A DNA stretch of 64,000 nt from positions 76,983,381-77,047,380 of the forward strand of contig JALJCS010000001.1 of NCBI GenBank assembly GCA_023055355.1. Reading direction: 5' to 3'. Below are positions 1-12,669 of the stretch, piece by piece; positions within the stretch are counted from its first letter, which is position 1; every line of letters starts with the position of its first letter. A program made the translations under genes and the position numbers. The stretch is from Agelaius tricolor. Lineage: Eukaryota > Chordata > Aves > Passeriformes > Icteridae. Under the pieces are notes generated by a model. That model ran no database searches. It saw only the letters and a list, made by a program, of their open reading frames with translations, and was not told the DNA's origin.

Positions 1-89
1 CCCACTTCAGTACAGACAGGCCACACAGAGTCACAGAATTGTTCAAGCCCTGATCTCATAAGGCCATGTCCCCCTCAAGGCTGTTTCCT

Positions 90-595
90 TGAGGACCTGG
101 TGCAGTTTTGGCAACCATAATTTAAAAAAGATATTAAGTCATTATCGAATGTCCAATTGAGGTCCACAAGGATGGTGAACGACCTTGAGGGGAAGCTACA
201 TGAGGAGCAGCTGAGGGCACTTGGTCTGTTCAGCCTGGAGAAGACTGAGGGGAGACCTCACTGCAGCCTTCAACATCCTCACAAGGGGAAGGGAGGGGCA
301 GACCCTGATCTCTTCACTCTCCTGATCAGGCACAGGACTCAAGAAAATGGCAGGAAGCTGAGCCAGGGGAGGTTTAGGTTGGAAGGCTGGATATTAAAAA
401 ATGTTCTTCCCCCAGAGGGTAGCTGGGCACAGGCTCCCAAGGGGAGCTGTTACAACACCAGACCTGACAGAGTCCAAGAAGCGTTTGGACAAGGCTCTCA
501 GGCACATGGTGTGACTCTTGGGGTGTCTGCACAGGGCCAGGGGTTGGACTTGGTGATCCTGATGGTTCCCTTCTAACTCAGCATGTTCTGTGAAT
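90..595 (+). mobile_element. CR1 LINE, 5'-truncated 3' portion
   Basis: This is the 3' end of a chicken-repeat-1 non-LTR retrotransposon in plus orientation. The order of recognisable blocks is the end of the reverse-transcriptase ORF (about 90-220), the conserved 'ctgttcagcctggagaaga' block near 225, the 'caggggaggtttaggttgga' block near 363, and a terminal block ending 'ggacttggtgatcctgatgg' near 547-566. It belongs to the CR1 group whose 3' end reads 'cttccaactcaggatattctatg' in most copies; here the tail is degraded (cagcatgttctgtga). The 139-codon ORF at 157-576 runs across non-coding CR1 sequence and is not a gene. The left edge is uncertain because 1-90 is not clearly CR1. Confidence 0.85.
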
Positions 596-2114
596 TTATA
601 ATTCTCTGCTTCATCTTGACATAGTTTGCTTTAGAATGTGGAATAGAAACTGCTGAAGCATGAAAACTGATATTTAATTCCTTTATTGTAAGTTGTTCTT
701 GCCTGCAAGTCATGTACCAAGGAGGCATGAAGCACAAACATGAAAAAATAGAATGTCCAGTTTGTCTTCCAAATGGCAATTTTACAAGCCAGAGAAACAG
801 ACAAAGGAAAATAGGAAGATAGGAAAAATAACAGCACACCTAGCTGATTGTTAAATACTGGTTTATCATTAGACACTGTGTCCTTTCTCAAGGACTCATG
901 TGTACTTGGTGACTAATGCAGAGGGACTGGGAGATCCAGTTTGTGCCTCTAAGAAATTTAAGCTTGGGGGGAAAATATTCTATGATGTGTGTGCCATGTT
1001 GTAGAAAATAATGTAGCAGGAACAACTTGAATAGATTCAGAGTGAGCTTTCAAGGAACTGGGCAAGTGAACTCAAGCCAAGCTGTGGTTTGCACCCAACA
1101 CTTGAACATGCTGTGTCTTCTGTGCTGATCTCCTGCCTTGACAGGTGGGGTCCAAGCCTTATAAACATCCAGGGGAGTGGTGGAAGCTCATGGAAGGGAG
1201 AATAATATCTATCTGTTAAGGGACAGGGGATAGTAGTTGATGAGAATTTATTAATCTGCACAGAGACAGTATAGTGTAAATGTTGGTGAGAAGGGACTAC
1301 ATTTCTGAGACAGATGTAGAATATGAAGAATCTCATTGCATGTTCCTCATGCCCCACACACACTGGTCTCCACAAAGAACTGCTTCCCTGACCAGGAACC
1401 AAGCTGGGCCACAGCAGTGAGAGTGCCAGATCCTAACAACTAGGGAACACAGAGATTTTATTAAAATAAATTACAGTAGTAGATTAGAATAGATTACTCA
1501 TTTCTTGGTCTCTCAGGGAGTGATTGATCTCACCTAAAAATAACTATCTAAATTTTGTCTAATTTAGGGATTTTAGTTCCCTTAATAGACCTTGGAGAAA
1601 GGGAATTCTTGTCACACTTCTAAAATACATATCTTCATATGACATGAGTCTCTCACCTGATCTCCTTGTTTACTACCAATTACTGTCTGGATGAACAGGT
1701 TAGACTGGTTGTCTTATATTTAAATTTCCAGAGGTATATTAAATTATTCTTACCCTTGGGGTTGATTTAATTTGCTTTAAGATAGGTATCTAAAGAGTCT
1801 GACATCACTCCTGTCAGACAAGGGTGCATCAGAGGTCCCTGGGGAAATCCTTCAGAATGGAAAACCTTCTGTGAGGTTAAATCCTACTGAACACCTATCT
1901 TTAGGCAACTAAATTCCATAATAATGTAAAATTGGGTCTTAGCTTGCACAGTTGGAGTGCTGCTATGGATGGCTATAAACTCTTCAAAAGAGGTGAGAGG
2001 AATTGTGGGAGAGAATTAGGGAGTGTTTTCATCACCTAGAGCTTAATGGTGTTGAAGAATAGAGTTGAGTGTTTGTGGATAAGAACTAAGGCAAACAAAG
2101 TAGGTCCTGCTTGA
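596..2114. other. Unassigned AT-rich sequence
   Basis: No repeat family, exon or RNA gene could be recognised on either strand. The longest frame is 121 codons on the minus strand (1037-1402), with no recognisable domain. It has the composition expected of a chance ORF. Confidence 0.5.
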
Positions 2115-2447
2115 CCAGGAAGAGGAGGTTGTAGTGAGATAGGGGTCAGTCTCTTCTCCCATGTAACAAGTGACAGGATGAGATTAAATGGCCACATATT
2201 GCATCAGATGAGGTTTCAATTAGGTTTTAGGAAATATTTCTTAATTCCAAGGGTGGTGAAGCATTGGAACAGCCTACCCAGAGAAATTGGGTTGAGTTGG
2301 GTCTTGGCCCCTGGAAGTGTTCAAAAATGGGTTAATTTGGCATTTAGGGACATGGTTAAATGGTGAACATAGTGGTAATACTGGATTGACAGTTGGACTT
2401 GATGACCTTAAAGATGTTTTCCAACCTTAACAATTTCATGGTTCCAT
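2115..2447 (+). mobile_element. CR1 LINE 3' end
   Basis: The order of blocks matches the CR1 3' untranslated end: 'gaggaggttgtagtgag', 'gtctcttctccca', 'gtaacaagtgacaggatgag', 'aagcattggaacag', 'ttagggacatggtt', 'cagttggacttgatgacctt', 'ttccaacctt'. Extensive divergence, with many substitutions and an insertion near 2295, suggests an old copy. The 62-codon frame inside it is not a gene. Confidence 0.88.
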
Positions 2448-2548
2448 GGGGACATGGTTTAGTGGTAGATGTGACAGTGATAGGTAAACTGTTGGACTCA
2501 CTGATCTTATAGGCCTTTTTCCAACCAAAATTATTCTATGATATCTTT
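2448..2548 (+). mobile_element. Second CR1 3' terminus, very short
   Basis: Directly after the preceding CR1 tail, the last ~100 bp of a CR1 recur: 'ggggacatggtttagtgg', 'tgttggactcactgatctta', 'ttttccaacc', 'attctatgat'. This is either a severely 5'-truncated insertion at the tail of the older element or a tail duplication. I cannot separate these because no target-site duplication is evident. Confidence 0.75.
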
Positions 2549-4556
2549 ATTTCATAAAACTAACAGGTTTTGTTTTAATTTCATGTATAGCTTTTCTATA
2601 TTTGTTTTTCATTAGCAAAGACAAACCCAGCTGTAATTAAGACCCAGTGTAGATGAGGCATTCAGACATATTTCAGTGGAAGCTGAATCAAGCTCTCTAT
2701 TGAGATTTTCTGTGATATCAGTCCAGCCCTTCAGACTGAATTTATATGGATCTAAAGGAACTATCTTTTTTTGGAATGTTTAAACTCTCATAAATCAAGT
2801 GCTAAGCTTATAAGAGGAATCTTTTCAATCTCCACGTGCCTTTATAAATACATTTGTATTTGCAATATATATTCAAGACAAGTCAGGAGCCATGTGGAAC
2901 ACTTAATTCTCTTTCTATGTACATTTGTGACAAGGAAGGGTCAAAACATTATTCACTTCCCTTCTGAATTTTAAGAACTATTATGGGAGTGATGGCTGTA
3001 AAAAATAGATAACCAATATTTCCCCTCCATCCCATCAGTCAACATGCTCTTTTCCAGAATGAGTTTTACCAGTCAATGAATATATTTTCTCAAATGGAGC
3101 AATTTGTCTATTTCTCGCATGCTGATTAAAGAAAATTATAAACATTTTACAAGTAACACTAATCCCCTTCAGATTTGAGATGTATTTGAGTAATTTAGTC
3201 TTAGTTTAATGAATGTGGAACCTTTGGTATATTGCAAAGGTCACCAATCTGTCATTCATGCACTCAGTGATTTAAACACTTTCTCTTTTACATTATGACA
3301 TAGATGAAAACTCCTTTTTGGCTTGAGAAACTGCTTCTGAATACAGCAGTTGCTCATTCTTTTTTTTTTTTTTTTTCATTTTAATTCTACCATGCTTTGT
3401 GTTGCAAGAGGGGAAAAAAAGCTGAAAAGGATTACAGGCCAAACTCAAGCTATATAAATAATTGATCTACAAAGAATTGAAACTAGTTTCATTTGGAAAA
3501 ATGTTCCTTTGCATCCTTTGTATAAAACCACAGGCATATTTCCAAGATATGCACAGAAATATATGTAGTTCATTAGCAGTGTTTTTTTCTTTTTGTCTTA
3601 ACTAGCATGAGAATTTAAATTAGTACATTCATTTGGTTTTAATCCTTCAGTTCTAGATATATAAATACTATTCAGAATATTTTTCATGAAAGAATAGTTA
3701 GGCATATTGGAATGAACCAATTTTACAAGTATAACAAAAGAACATATAGTTTATTGCTGGAAATATACTGTGAGGAGCTCAATAGGGAATAATGTTGCAC
3801 TGCTCTGGGGAGGCAACATGGTGCTAAATGGCTTTTTCAGTGTTTCATTTCTTGGACATAAGAATGCTGAAACAAACTGAGCTATTTAATTTATCTGCCT
3901 ACAAAACAAAACTGTGGGCAGATACAAGAAGGTATATTTATGCTGTGCAATAGTGACTACTGCAAAACCTCACTGATTCACAGAAAATCTAAGGGGAGAG
4001 TCATCCACAAACAGAGACAATTTCCAGCACTGAAAATAGGGAACAATTTCAATGGGATTCAAAAGAGATTTAGCAACTACAGTACTGGATTTAAGCACCT
4101 TCTCTAATGTTGCAGGAGGAAATAGGGATTCATCTTCTTTCAGAAACCTGAGGTGGGGGTTTGAGTCCCAGTAGGCTCAAGACAGAAATGAAGCAGCACC
4201 TCTGATATTCTTTTAATCACTGAGTGCATTGGACAAAATATATCACCTTCATTCCAGTAATGTGTGTAGAGACTGTTAGATGTGGAAGCTTTAAGAACCT
4301 TTCTTCACTGAGTCTGTCAGCAGATTTGGGCAGAAAATATACTGATGTTTGTAACTTTGAAGAGGAGGGCATGAAGCTGATGCTCACATCAAGAGAAAAT
4401 AGCTTGTATGACTTTTATGTAGAATTCTGGAAACTGGAGAGCTTCTGCTGCTTCTAGAATTGAATTGAATAGCCAAAAATGGTTTTGTGAATCTAAATTA
4501 TGGATATGGGGGTATAAAATGACAGCTGAAAAATTCAAGATAATGTTGTGAACCTA
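2549..4556. other. Unassigned AT-rich sequence with a T17 tract
   Basis: There is a pure T run at 3360-3376. No gene, exon-like splice pair or known repeat is recognisable. A 77-codon plus-strand frame at 4224-4457 has no domain I recognise. Confidence 0.45.
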
Positions 4557-5150
4557 GTTTCCTAAAGAATATTAATCCCAACATTTCCGGGTGGGACATG
4601 CCTGGCCCCGTCTGACCCTTGCTGCTGGACCAAAGGTGGCAGCTGTGGTGTTTCACCTCAGAGATACCTTTGGCTGGCTGGATGCTGCAGCTGGGCACTC
4701 GGAACAAATCCAGGCATAGTAGGAACTCAGTTTACCTCTGGTGGAAAAGGTTCAGGCGACGGTGAAGAGAAAGGAGAGGATTCTATCATAGAGTCTTAAT
4801 CCAGAGTTTTATTTCAGGATAGTAGACCTCTGAAACAGCTCCCAATAGCTCCCGGCCCCATGGTCCCGTCTCCTTTTAAGCCCTGGGGACAGGGGGAGGG
4901 CAAGGCACAGGTGAGGGCCAACCAGGTGTGAGCAGGGGAAGGCTCAAGGGATATGGATGCTTGGCCAGGCCAATGAACCCGAACCTGAGGGGCATCTTTT
5001 GAACTTCTGCCAACCACACAACGGCCTTGCTGGAATGTTAAGATTGATGGACAGCTCTTAGCAGGAGGGCAAAAGGGGAAAGGAAAGGTTGGCACATCTG
5101 AGGGTTGGGATAGGTGAAACAGGAAATGGCATCACACTGCAACAGTTTCC
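4557..5150 (-). mobile_element. Solo LTR, reverse orientation, with 6-bp target-site duplication
   Basis: The element proper is 4563-5144 (582 bp) and reads on the minus strand. It starts TGTTGCAGTG at 5144. GTTTCC occurs immediately outside both ends (4557-4562 and 5145-5150), as expected for a 6-bp duplication typical of ERVK/alpharetrovirus-type integrases. On the minus strand it has a TATA-like CTTAAAAGG (4871-4879), then AATAAA (4813-4808), giving U3-R-U5 order. The U5 end reads CTTTA rather than the usual CA, probably a C-to-T change. The stretch around the poly(A) signal resembles that of the element at 21951-23188 (shared 'taatcca...gttttatt' context), so they may be related families. 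No internal region or second LTR is present. Confidence 0.75.
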
Positions 5151-8100
5151 CAAACTGATGGTGAGCCCCAAATATTTTGAATTCCATTATTGTTATACAG
5201 TTCAAGATACCAAGAACAAATTAATGCAGTCTGACCAGAAAATTTTCTAAGTCTTGTCAGAAGACATATATGCATTCAACTAAATTTAGACATTTTAATT
5301 TTGAACTGAATTCTGCCATTAAAGTCTGACACTGAACATAAATGTAAAGGGCAGTATTCATATATCACCTTGCAGATGATATCTTTTCTTTTTAAGAAAA
5401 ATGTTGCTATAACCCTTTGGGGCTTTTTCCGCTTGGCCTCTAAAGACTGTACTTATCCAATGGAATCTAGAAGAGATACATCAGACAAAAATATTAAGCA
5501 TGAAATTCAAAAGATACATCTATGAAAAGAAGAAAGCCACATTTAAAATGCCTATCTTCATTTATGTCTGATGTAAAAATAAAAAGGAATAGTGAATGAA
5601 GTGATGATTCAGCTAAATTTATTCAATATTTTTTACACCAGCATAAATTCTAAAAAGCATTCATTGACCTAAATGCATGTGAGCATATCAGTATTCACTG
5701 GGGATTGCACTGCAGTCTTTTTTTCTGTCTCTGAATCCTGAAGCACTGCATAAATTAAAAAAGAGAAGCGCTGAAGGATTTTTGAATTAAGACTCTTAAA
5801 AAGAAGTTGATTGATTTGTCAGGCTTGCAAGATAAAATAAGACTGCCTTTCCATAGTAACCAAAGTTTGCTGTTATTGCATAATTAGTGTGTAAAGAAAA
5901 GACAGCTTCAAGAGGATGTACAGCAGTCATGAGAAGACTGTTTTGATATATGGCAGTCATTTCTGCTGCTATCTTCTGCTTGACTATCTAAATTCATACA
6001 TTATTCCACCCTTTCATGTTGAAATTATGCTGTCACAGTCTTGAATTTTTATTGTATTTCATCATACTTATGAAAAATTTTAGAAGGGGCATGAACAATT
6101 TTAATTTTTTAACTTTTTGAAGCAATTAATTTTTATTCTATCATTCTATCTTCCTTGATACAAAGGAGATATAAGTATTTTACAGACATAGATACATGTA
6201 ATGTTCATTTTAATTATAAAAAGACTTATTCATATAGTAAATTGTACTGATAAATAGAATTTACATTAATTAAACTAAAAACTGAAAATGCATGAGCTTT
6301 ACAATTTCTGAAGATTTTAAGAGACTGTGAATGAAAACTGTGATTATCAGAACACCTTTCTACATTGACAAACACTTTCACATGGACAAGATTTTCAAAA
6401 TGTCTTCAACATTTTAAGACATAGAATTCTTGGAAAATTTTGCATGAAAAGTGGTAAAAAGAACATTCCTCAGGTGAATAACAGCTTTTGTTCCCTCTAA
6501 TAAAACATATATATTTTATATTTAAATGTATTTTTGTGATGACAGATGAAACCAGCTGCTCTTCTTAGGTTATGTTTAAAAAGCTAAACACAGTGGAAAC
6601 AAAGACTCAACAAGCATCCAAGGATCAATAGAAGGCCAAGGTACCCAGCAAGTAACCTGGTAAGTGAATATGGAACACACCAAATCAGGTATCTTAAGAT
6701 TGTCAAAGATAAACTATTGGATCATTATCCCTTGTCCCACCTGCCAAGACAACTCAAGGAAAGATTTTCTTCCTGGAATACCATACAAAGCAAGGGGGAT
6801 GATTTTCCAATGGGGTACAATACTTATTTTGAAATGCAGGCAGAAGGGAATTTTGAGGGAGAACAGAGAGAATTTGAAGATGGTGTAAAACTATGGGTTT
6901 TCTGCAAGAACATGTGAAACATTTAGAGGAAGGAACAAAAGTAGGAGAAGAGACGGATCAAGCTGGGTCAGCAAGAAAAAAGTGGAATAATAAGGCAAAG
7001 TAGTCATAAGCCTGGTCAATCAGATGATTGATTACCACAGCCTGTCATAATTTCGTGTTAAACACATTCTAATTATTTTCTGTTTGGGTAACTCCCTGAG
7101 CTTCTGGGTGAAAATTGCTCTTGGACTTCAGATTAGACCAGTGTTGGGTAGGAAGAGATCCATACAGGGAAATACCTAAGGCTTCAGTCTGTGTGTGGGA
7201 TTGGGCCAGGGATATTGGATGGATTCCAAACGTGTGTTAGGATTCAAGATGTGTGTTCTGAATACAAAGTGAGGGTGTGTATATACCCTGACTCCACTCC
7301 CAGCTGTCCTGGAAGAAGGAACAGGTGGGATTGGATCTTCATGTCAGAGTGAGTGCTGTGGGTGTTTGTGTGGCTGCTGACCCCTCTCTCTGTGCTGCTC
7401 TGTGTGCCTGGCCATGTGTTCATGTGTGAGTGTGTGCAAATGCCTCAGCAGAGAATACATGCTCAGCCCCACTGGGGCAGAGAGAACGTGGACCTACAGC
7501 AGCTTCCTTTCTCTCTCACTGGGATGAGAGGGAACCAGGAATAATTAATATAACCCTATAATTACAAAGTATGACTAAATACCATATATTGCTAGTCTGC
7601 TTCCACAAGGTGCTGTGCAGATGCAGCTCCACAAGCTCATTCTTAAGTACAACATTTAAATCCTCCTAGTGAGGAAATAAAAGCATTAACTGAAAGCCAG
7701 TTTGCCTCAAACTGAAGGTATTATTCCTATTCATTTCTGAGAAGAGTATGATAAGAAACTTAATGAATTGGTACATTTCATTCATACATGTCATTTCATT
7801 CATACATGTCAGAAGTGTTGGCAATGAACAGGCATTGAAGCAATGAGAAGTTGGTCATGTGGGTCTCAAAATCACCCAGGATGCCATTGTGTGTTGGTTT
7901 CTCAGATGAGTAGCACAATCTGTTGCACAGCAAAGGACCTGAGAGGCAGCTTGTGTAAGAATGTGTTCCCCTGCAGATATTTCTTGTGATGGCTCTCCAC
8001 TTTATTTTTTAAATCATCCTTTTTCATGCTGCAAAGAGGTTGGGGATTAAAATGATGAGGGTGTTTCCATCATTGCATCTCTGAAACAAGATTGCAGAGG

Positions 8101-8292
8101 GATGTTTTGCGCACAAATTGACCAGACAGAATGAAACCTACTATTTCATTGCACATCTTTTACTGCCTCCAAAAAAAGAATATCTAAGCAGTTGAAGGCT
8201 CTAAATTCTTTATTAAAAGTCTGTCATTAAAGCACTGTCTTATACCATCCCTGCTTAACTGGGGGAACCAGATGGAATGATATCTGTTTCAG
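5151..8292. other. Unassigned sequence
   Basis: The stretch is mostly AT-rich with no recognisable gene. Two things stand out. A GC-richer, GT-rich segment at about 7180-7550 may be an old LTR or unclassified repeat; it holds a 63-codon plus frame starting at 7353 with a hydrophobic N-terminus but no known domain. There is also a perfect 18-bp tandem duplication at 7774-7791 and 7792-7809. Confidence 0.4.
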
Positions 8293-8450
8293 ATCACAGA
8301 ATCACAGAATCACAAGGTTGGAAGAGACTTTTAAGATCACTGAGTCCAACCCATGCCCTAGCACCTCATCTAAACCATGGCACAGAGTGCCACATCCAAT
8401 CATTTTTTAAACACATCCAGGGATGGTGACCCCACCACCTCCCTGGGCAG
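8293..8450 (-). mobile_element. CR1 LINE 3' terminus, reverse orientation
   Basis: The plus strand shows the reverse complement of a CR1 tail: repeated 'atcacagaatcacagaatcac' octamers at 8293-8313, then 'aaggttggaagagac', 'gatcactgagtccaaccca', 'acatccagggatggtgac', and 'cacctccctgggcag'. The octamer repeat is the 3' tail where target-primed reverse transcription begins. The match fades after about 8450, so the copy is under 200 bp. Confidence 0.9.
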
Positions 8451-11400
8451 ACAAGCAAGGTTTTCCCAGCACGTGCAGTGCTTCCAGAATTAACTAGTGT
8501 GTGTCATTCCTGCAGTTACACTGCTGACAGAACACTGACACTCTTGCTAGTGGCATAGCAGAAAGTGCTCTTGGAATTAACTTACTGACAGAAATCTATC
8601 AATTAAAAACAGCAACAGCAATATGTCATAAAATGATGTGGTGCTGACAGTCTACTATTTGAGCTTTAATTGAGAGAAGAACTCCAAAAAGTTCTGTAGT
8701 GTACATGCTTAGCATGTTAGAAGGAGCCATGGAAAGCAATTCTATTCCTTTGAACTGTCTACTCATGTGCTTTCTGTTGTCTGGGAGGAGTTGCTGAGTT
8801 TAGTGTGAATTTCTTCTACTTCATCCCTCAAAAGTGAAGGCCACATGTTATTTATTTTGTCTCCTCAGAATTCATTTTCTCCACCTGGCTTTTAATATAA
8901 CTCCTGCAAACCTGGAAATAAACTGTTGATCATTCTGAGTTAATAGATTTTAGGTGGGTTATTAAACATCTACCAGTTTGGGGTTTTTCCTCAGACTTCA
9001 ACACTCCATCAGATTCTTTTACCTTTATTTTCCACTTCATGAAATTATGATTTTGAGAATCTTCAAAATTATGTTATCAGACCTCTAACAGCTCACCCTG
9101 ATTTGTCCTTTTATCTGCTTTCTTTCCTAATTTTTTCTTGATTTGCAGATTTCTTTTCTGATTTCAATACTAGTGCAGCTATTGCTGTAGCAAAATTATG
9201 GAGAATAATTCTAAGGACACAGTTATATATTCTCTACAATCACATTTGCATGGGGAAACCTCAGTAGTTCAGGTGGTCCTAAGGATAATGCTTTAGGACA
9301 GGACAGCAAGGAGAGAGGAAAATCATATGTGTGTTATAGATAATCAGGCATTTTGTTCATGAGCAGGAAATAGCAGTGGCAGGTTTGTTTTCTGAATACA
9401 GCTGCAGAATGGAGAGGCCATAAAAAGCTGAGGGAGTAAGCAGAGGTTAACTTAGGTTCCTTCAGGATCCTAAATCCTGTTCATGGAGCACAAAGCAGCT
9501 GCAAGGATGTGCTGGAAGTATGAAGCAGGTCCTTCACTGCACAAACCAAGACAGGATTTTTTCTCTTTCATTCCCATGAATCCTTTGGCTATTTGGTTCA
9601 CCAAGACAAACATCTGTGACCCAGTTGCAGATACCCTTGAAGTCCTATGAAATGCAGTTGCTGAACAAAAGCTTCTGTAAGCAAGACAGAAGTCAGTATT
9701 GAGAATATAGCACAGCAGCAGAACAGAGGAATAAAGAATAGAAAGGAAAAATACCAAAGAATGCTCACTTACATTCAAGACACTTTGAAATAAATTAACA
9801 TTAAAAGCTCTGCAGTAATTCACCTCGCACAGAATGAAAGATTTACATTTAAAACTAAAGTTGGTAATGCTCTCTGCAATAACTCCATGCCTCAGCATTT
9901 AATCTTGGACATATGCTCGTTCTCCCAGATAACAGCAACATAAATAATATCCTACAGTTGGTAGCAGCAAAATGACTCTTTATTCTCTCAGGTCAGTGGG
10001 AGTTTTAATACTTTCATATAAACCTAAATCAGAATCTTGAGTGATCTAGGACAAATTTGGTGCATCAGTGGGACCATTTATTAGTTTTCATAAAGAAAAA
10101 TCTCTGAAAAAAAAAGAAAAAAATCAAGTTAAAGTTAACAAAAAATTACTCTTTCTGTTACTAAAAATAAAAATCCTGGCAGAATTTTGCATCATCATGA
10201 ATTGCTAGGTTTAGGTGAAAAGCCCTATCCACCAGGAGTTCAAAAGGTAGAATATTAAGATTCAATCTAACTGAAAAACATATGCTCTTAATTCTTTACT
10301 ATTACAAAAATCTTTCAAGTGTCTGACTTTGAAGACAGGCAATGGATATTAGTCCATCAAATAACCTTTACCTTCCTATTGCCTCCCACATGCAAATGAG
10401 TGATATCTGGGTAATATTTATCTGTCATTAATACACACAGGAAAAAACTTAAATTCAGAATTTGAGATACATTGTGGATACACTGGATATTGAAAAACTA
10501 CATCTCATTCTGTAAAAATATTATTTGTATTTCACTACCCAAATTTTACGGACATGACAGTGAGCTTGGCTAGCTCTAGAACAGATTGAACTCATCAGGA
10601 TATTTAGGTGTGTGCATGTACATCTCAAGTTAGTTTTTGATCAAAAAGTTGGAGTGGGCAACAATCAAGTATCAATAGACCTCCCCACACACACACAGAA
10701 CAAGAGGTTAAGGAGTTTGGTGAATCATTGTGTTGATATGCAAGAATCTTGGTAACCACATTATGACTCACACACCCCTTCTCGTCTCCCACATAGATTT
10801 GGGTTTTCAAGAAATTTCCCCTACAACAGGAGACAATCAGAGAAAAAGTAAAAAAAAAGTCAGAGAAAAGTAAGATCTCTCTAGAGAAGAAAACACTGAC
10901 ACAGATCAAGAAAAATGCAACATTTTTTCCCCAAGCTTACTCTGAGGATATGTAAGACAGCTAAAACCTTTATCAACCTGCACTGACATTGCCAACTCCA
11001 CAGCAGGATTTATAGCAGGTAACAATTCTGAAAGCCACAATGTGCATCCAAATCAAGCACTCAGCACAGGGAAGAATGTCATCCTTCTCTGACAAAAAGT
11101 TGAATTTTCTGGAATAAAACACACTTTCATCCACATTTCCTTGGCCTAGTGAGAGTAAGAGAGAAAAATAGATGGCAAAGAGTAGTTAGGCTTCTTAAAG
11201 AATGACTGTCAGGAACTTAGATACTGATAGTGAGAGCAGAACTAGAGGCAATACAGACGTGGTTACAAAACTAATCCTCATTACATGGCCTAACCGAGGC
11301 AGGAAAGGGGGAAAAGGGTACTGTGAAAATTAATTTCATGATTAATTGAATTCAGTATCCATTCTGCTTTTGTTCTATTCACATTGATTAATGCTATCAG

Positions 11401-12175
11401 ATCTTTCTCTTCAAACATTGTGGCTGGATTCTCCCTGTGCACAGTTAAATCATAGAAGGGCCCATGCCCACATTTGTCCTGTGTCTTGCAGCGTGGTACA
11501 AAAAATAATGAAAATGCTGCTATAGGTTACTTCATTGGTATTTTAATTGCAGTAATATACTTCTGCTATCATAAAATTTTAGATACAATTTAAACTCAGT
11601 GGAGCTGTGAGACATAAACTAGATAAAGGGGAAGATTTATAAGTAAATTCAGCACTGAACTGGAGGATTAATGAAAAATGAAGCATTCTGGTTCCAACAT
11701 TAGTCTCTGGAATGGCATTAATAATGTTATAGAGGAAAAAATTATATTTTATATTATAATCAAAATTTCATTAGCATTTCAATAAACTGAAAGTCAGTGC
11801 TTAGAACACCAGCAAAACTAATCATTTTTAAAGTCCACAGTAGGTCTGCAGGCGACTTGGTTCATTTATTCTAAATGTGCATTTTAATGGTCCATTTTGC
11901 CTTTGGAAAAACAAAAACTTTGACAGCTTCAAGATTAATCTCTGCAATTGAGGGTGCTGTAAATATGGAAGAACATGAAACAGCATAAAATGTCCATCTC
12001 CCTCTTTTCCTTCTCCCTCTCCAATCCCCCTGCCAGGAACTACACAGGAAAACAGGACCCCATTTTATTTCTAATGTAAAGTGCCTGTACATATTTGAGA
12101 ACAAAGAGTGGAGAATCCTGATTGATGAATCACTCAAATAAGAGGTCCAGCATTATTGGGTTACTTTCTAGTGTA
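8451..12175. other. Unassigned AT-rich sequence
   Basis: No recognisable repeat or gene. The longest frame, 142 codons on the minus strand at 9470-9898, is rich in Phe, Leu, Cys and Ser, with no domain, no splice context and no homology I can name. I treat it as chance. Confidence 0.45.
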
Positions 12176-12350
12176 TGTTGGACTGACCCTGGCTGGATGG
12201 CAGCTGCCCACCAATGCTGCTCTGTCACTGCCCTCCTCACCTGGGCAGGGGAGAGAAAATATAACAAAAGGTTTATGGGTAGAGATCACTCAGCAGTGAT
12301 TGTCATGGGCAAAACAGAACTGACTTTACAATATTTTAAAACTGATTGCC
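12176..12350 (-). mobile_element. LTR fragment, same family as 55339-56437
   Basis: It shares blocks with the long LTR near 55.3 kb in the same order: 'gcccaccaa', 'ctctgtcactgccctcctcacc', 'ggggagagaaaat', 'gagatcactc', 'gtcatgggcaaaacaga'. It starts 'tgttggactgaccctggctgg', as a complete LTR edge would. It breaks off after about 175 bp in the equivalent of the AATAAA-proximal part, so it is a truncated copy. Orientation is assigned from the family member at 55.3 kb and is tentative. Confidence 0.65.
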
Positions 12351-12669
12351 AAGTTTAACTCAGTTTTAGTTACACTTTTCATTCTTCAAATCACCAGCTA
12401 ATTAATAAATCAATCAAGGTCTTATCAACAAAAAACCCCTGCTATTGAATATTGAAGTCCAAACAGATTTACCTTTAAATGCAGTAGGAAGAAACAGACA
12501 TATCTGTTGATGATTCATCTAGTCTAACAGATGTCTCAAATGAGAAAAAACACACTCCTGGAGTAATTCAGACATCAGAATTGATGACCACACAGAAAAA
12601 GTCCTCTTTAAAAGGTGGTTCCTGACCCTGAGGTAACCATCTTCCCTCTCTCATGTGCCTGGAGATAGC

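Noticed and set aside
9470..9898. 142-codon minus-strand ORF
   Set aside because: No domain, composition of chance AT-rich frames, no splice or promoter context.
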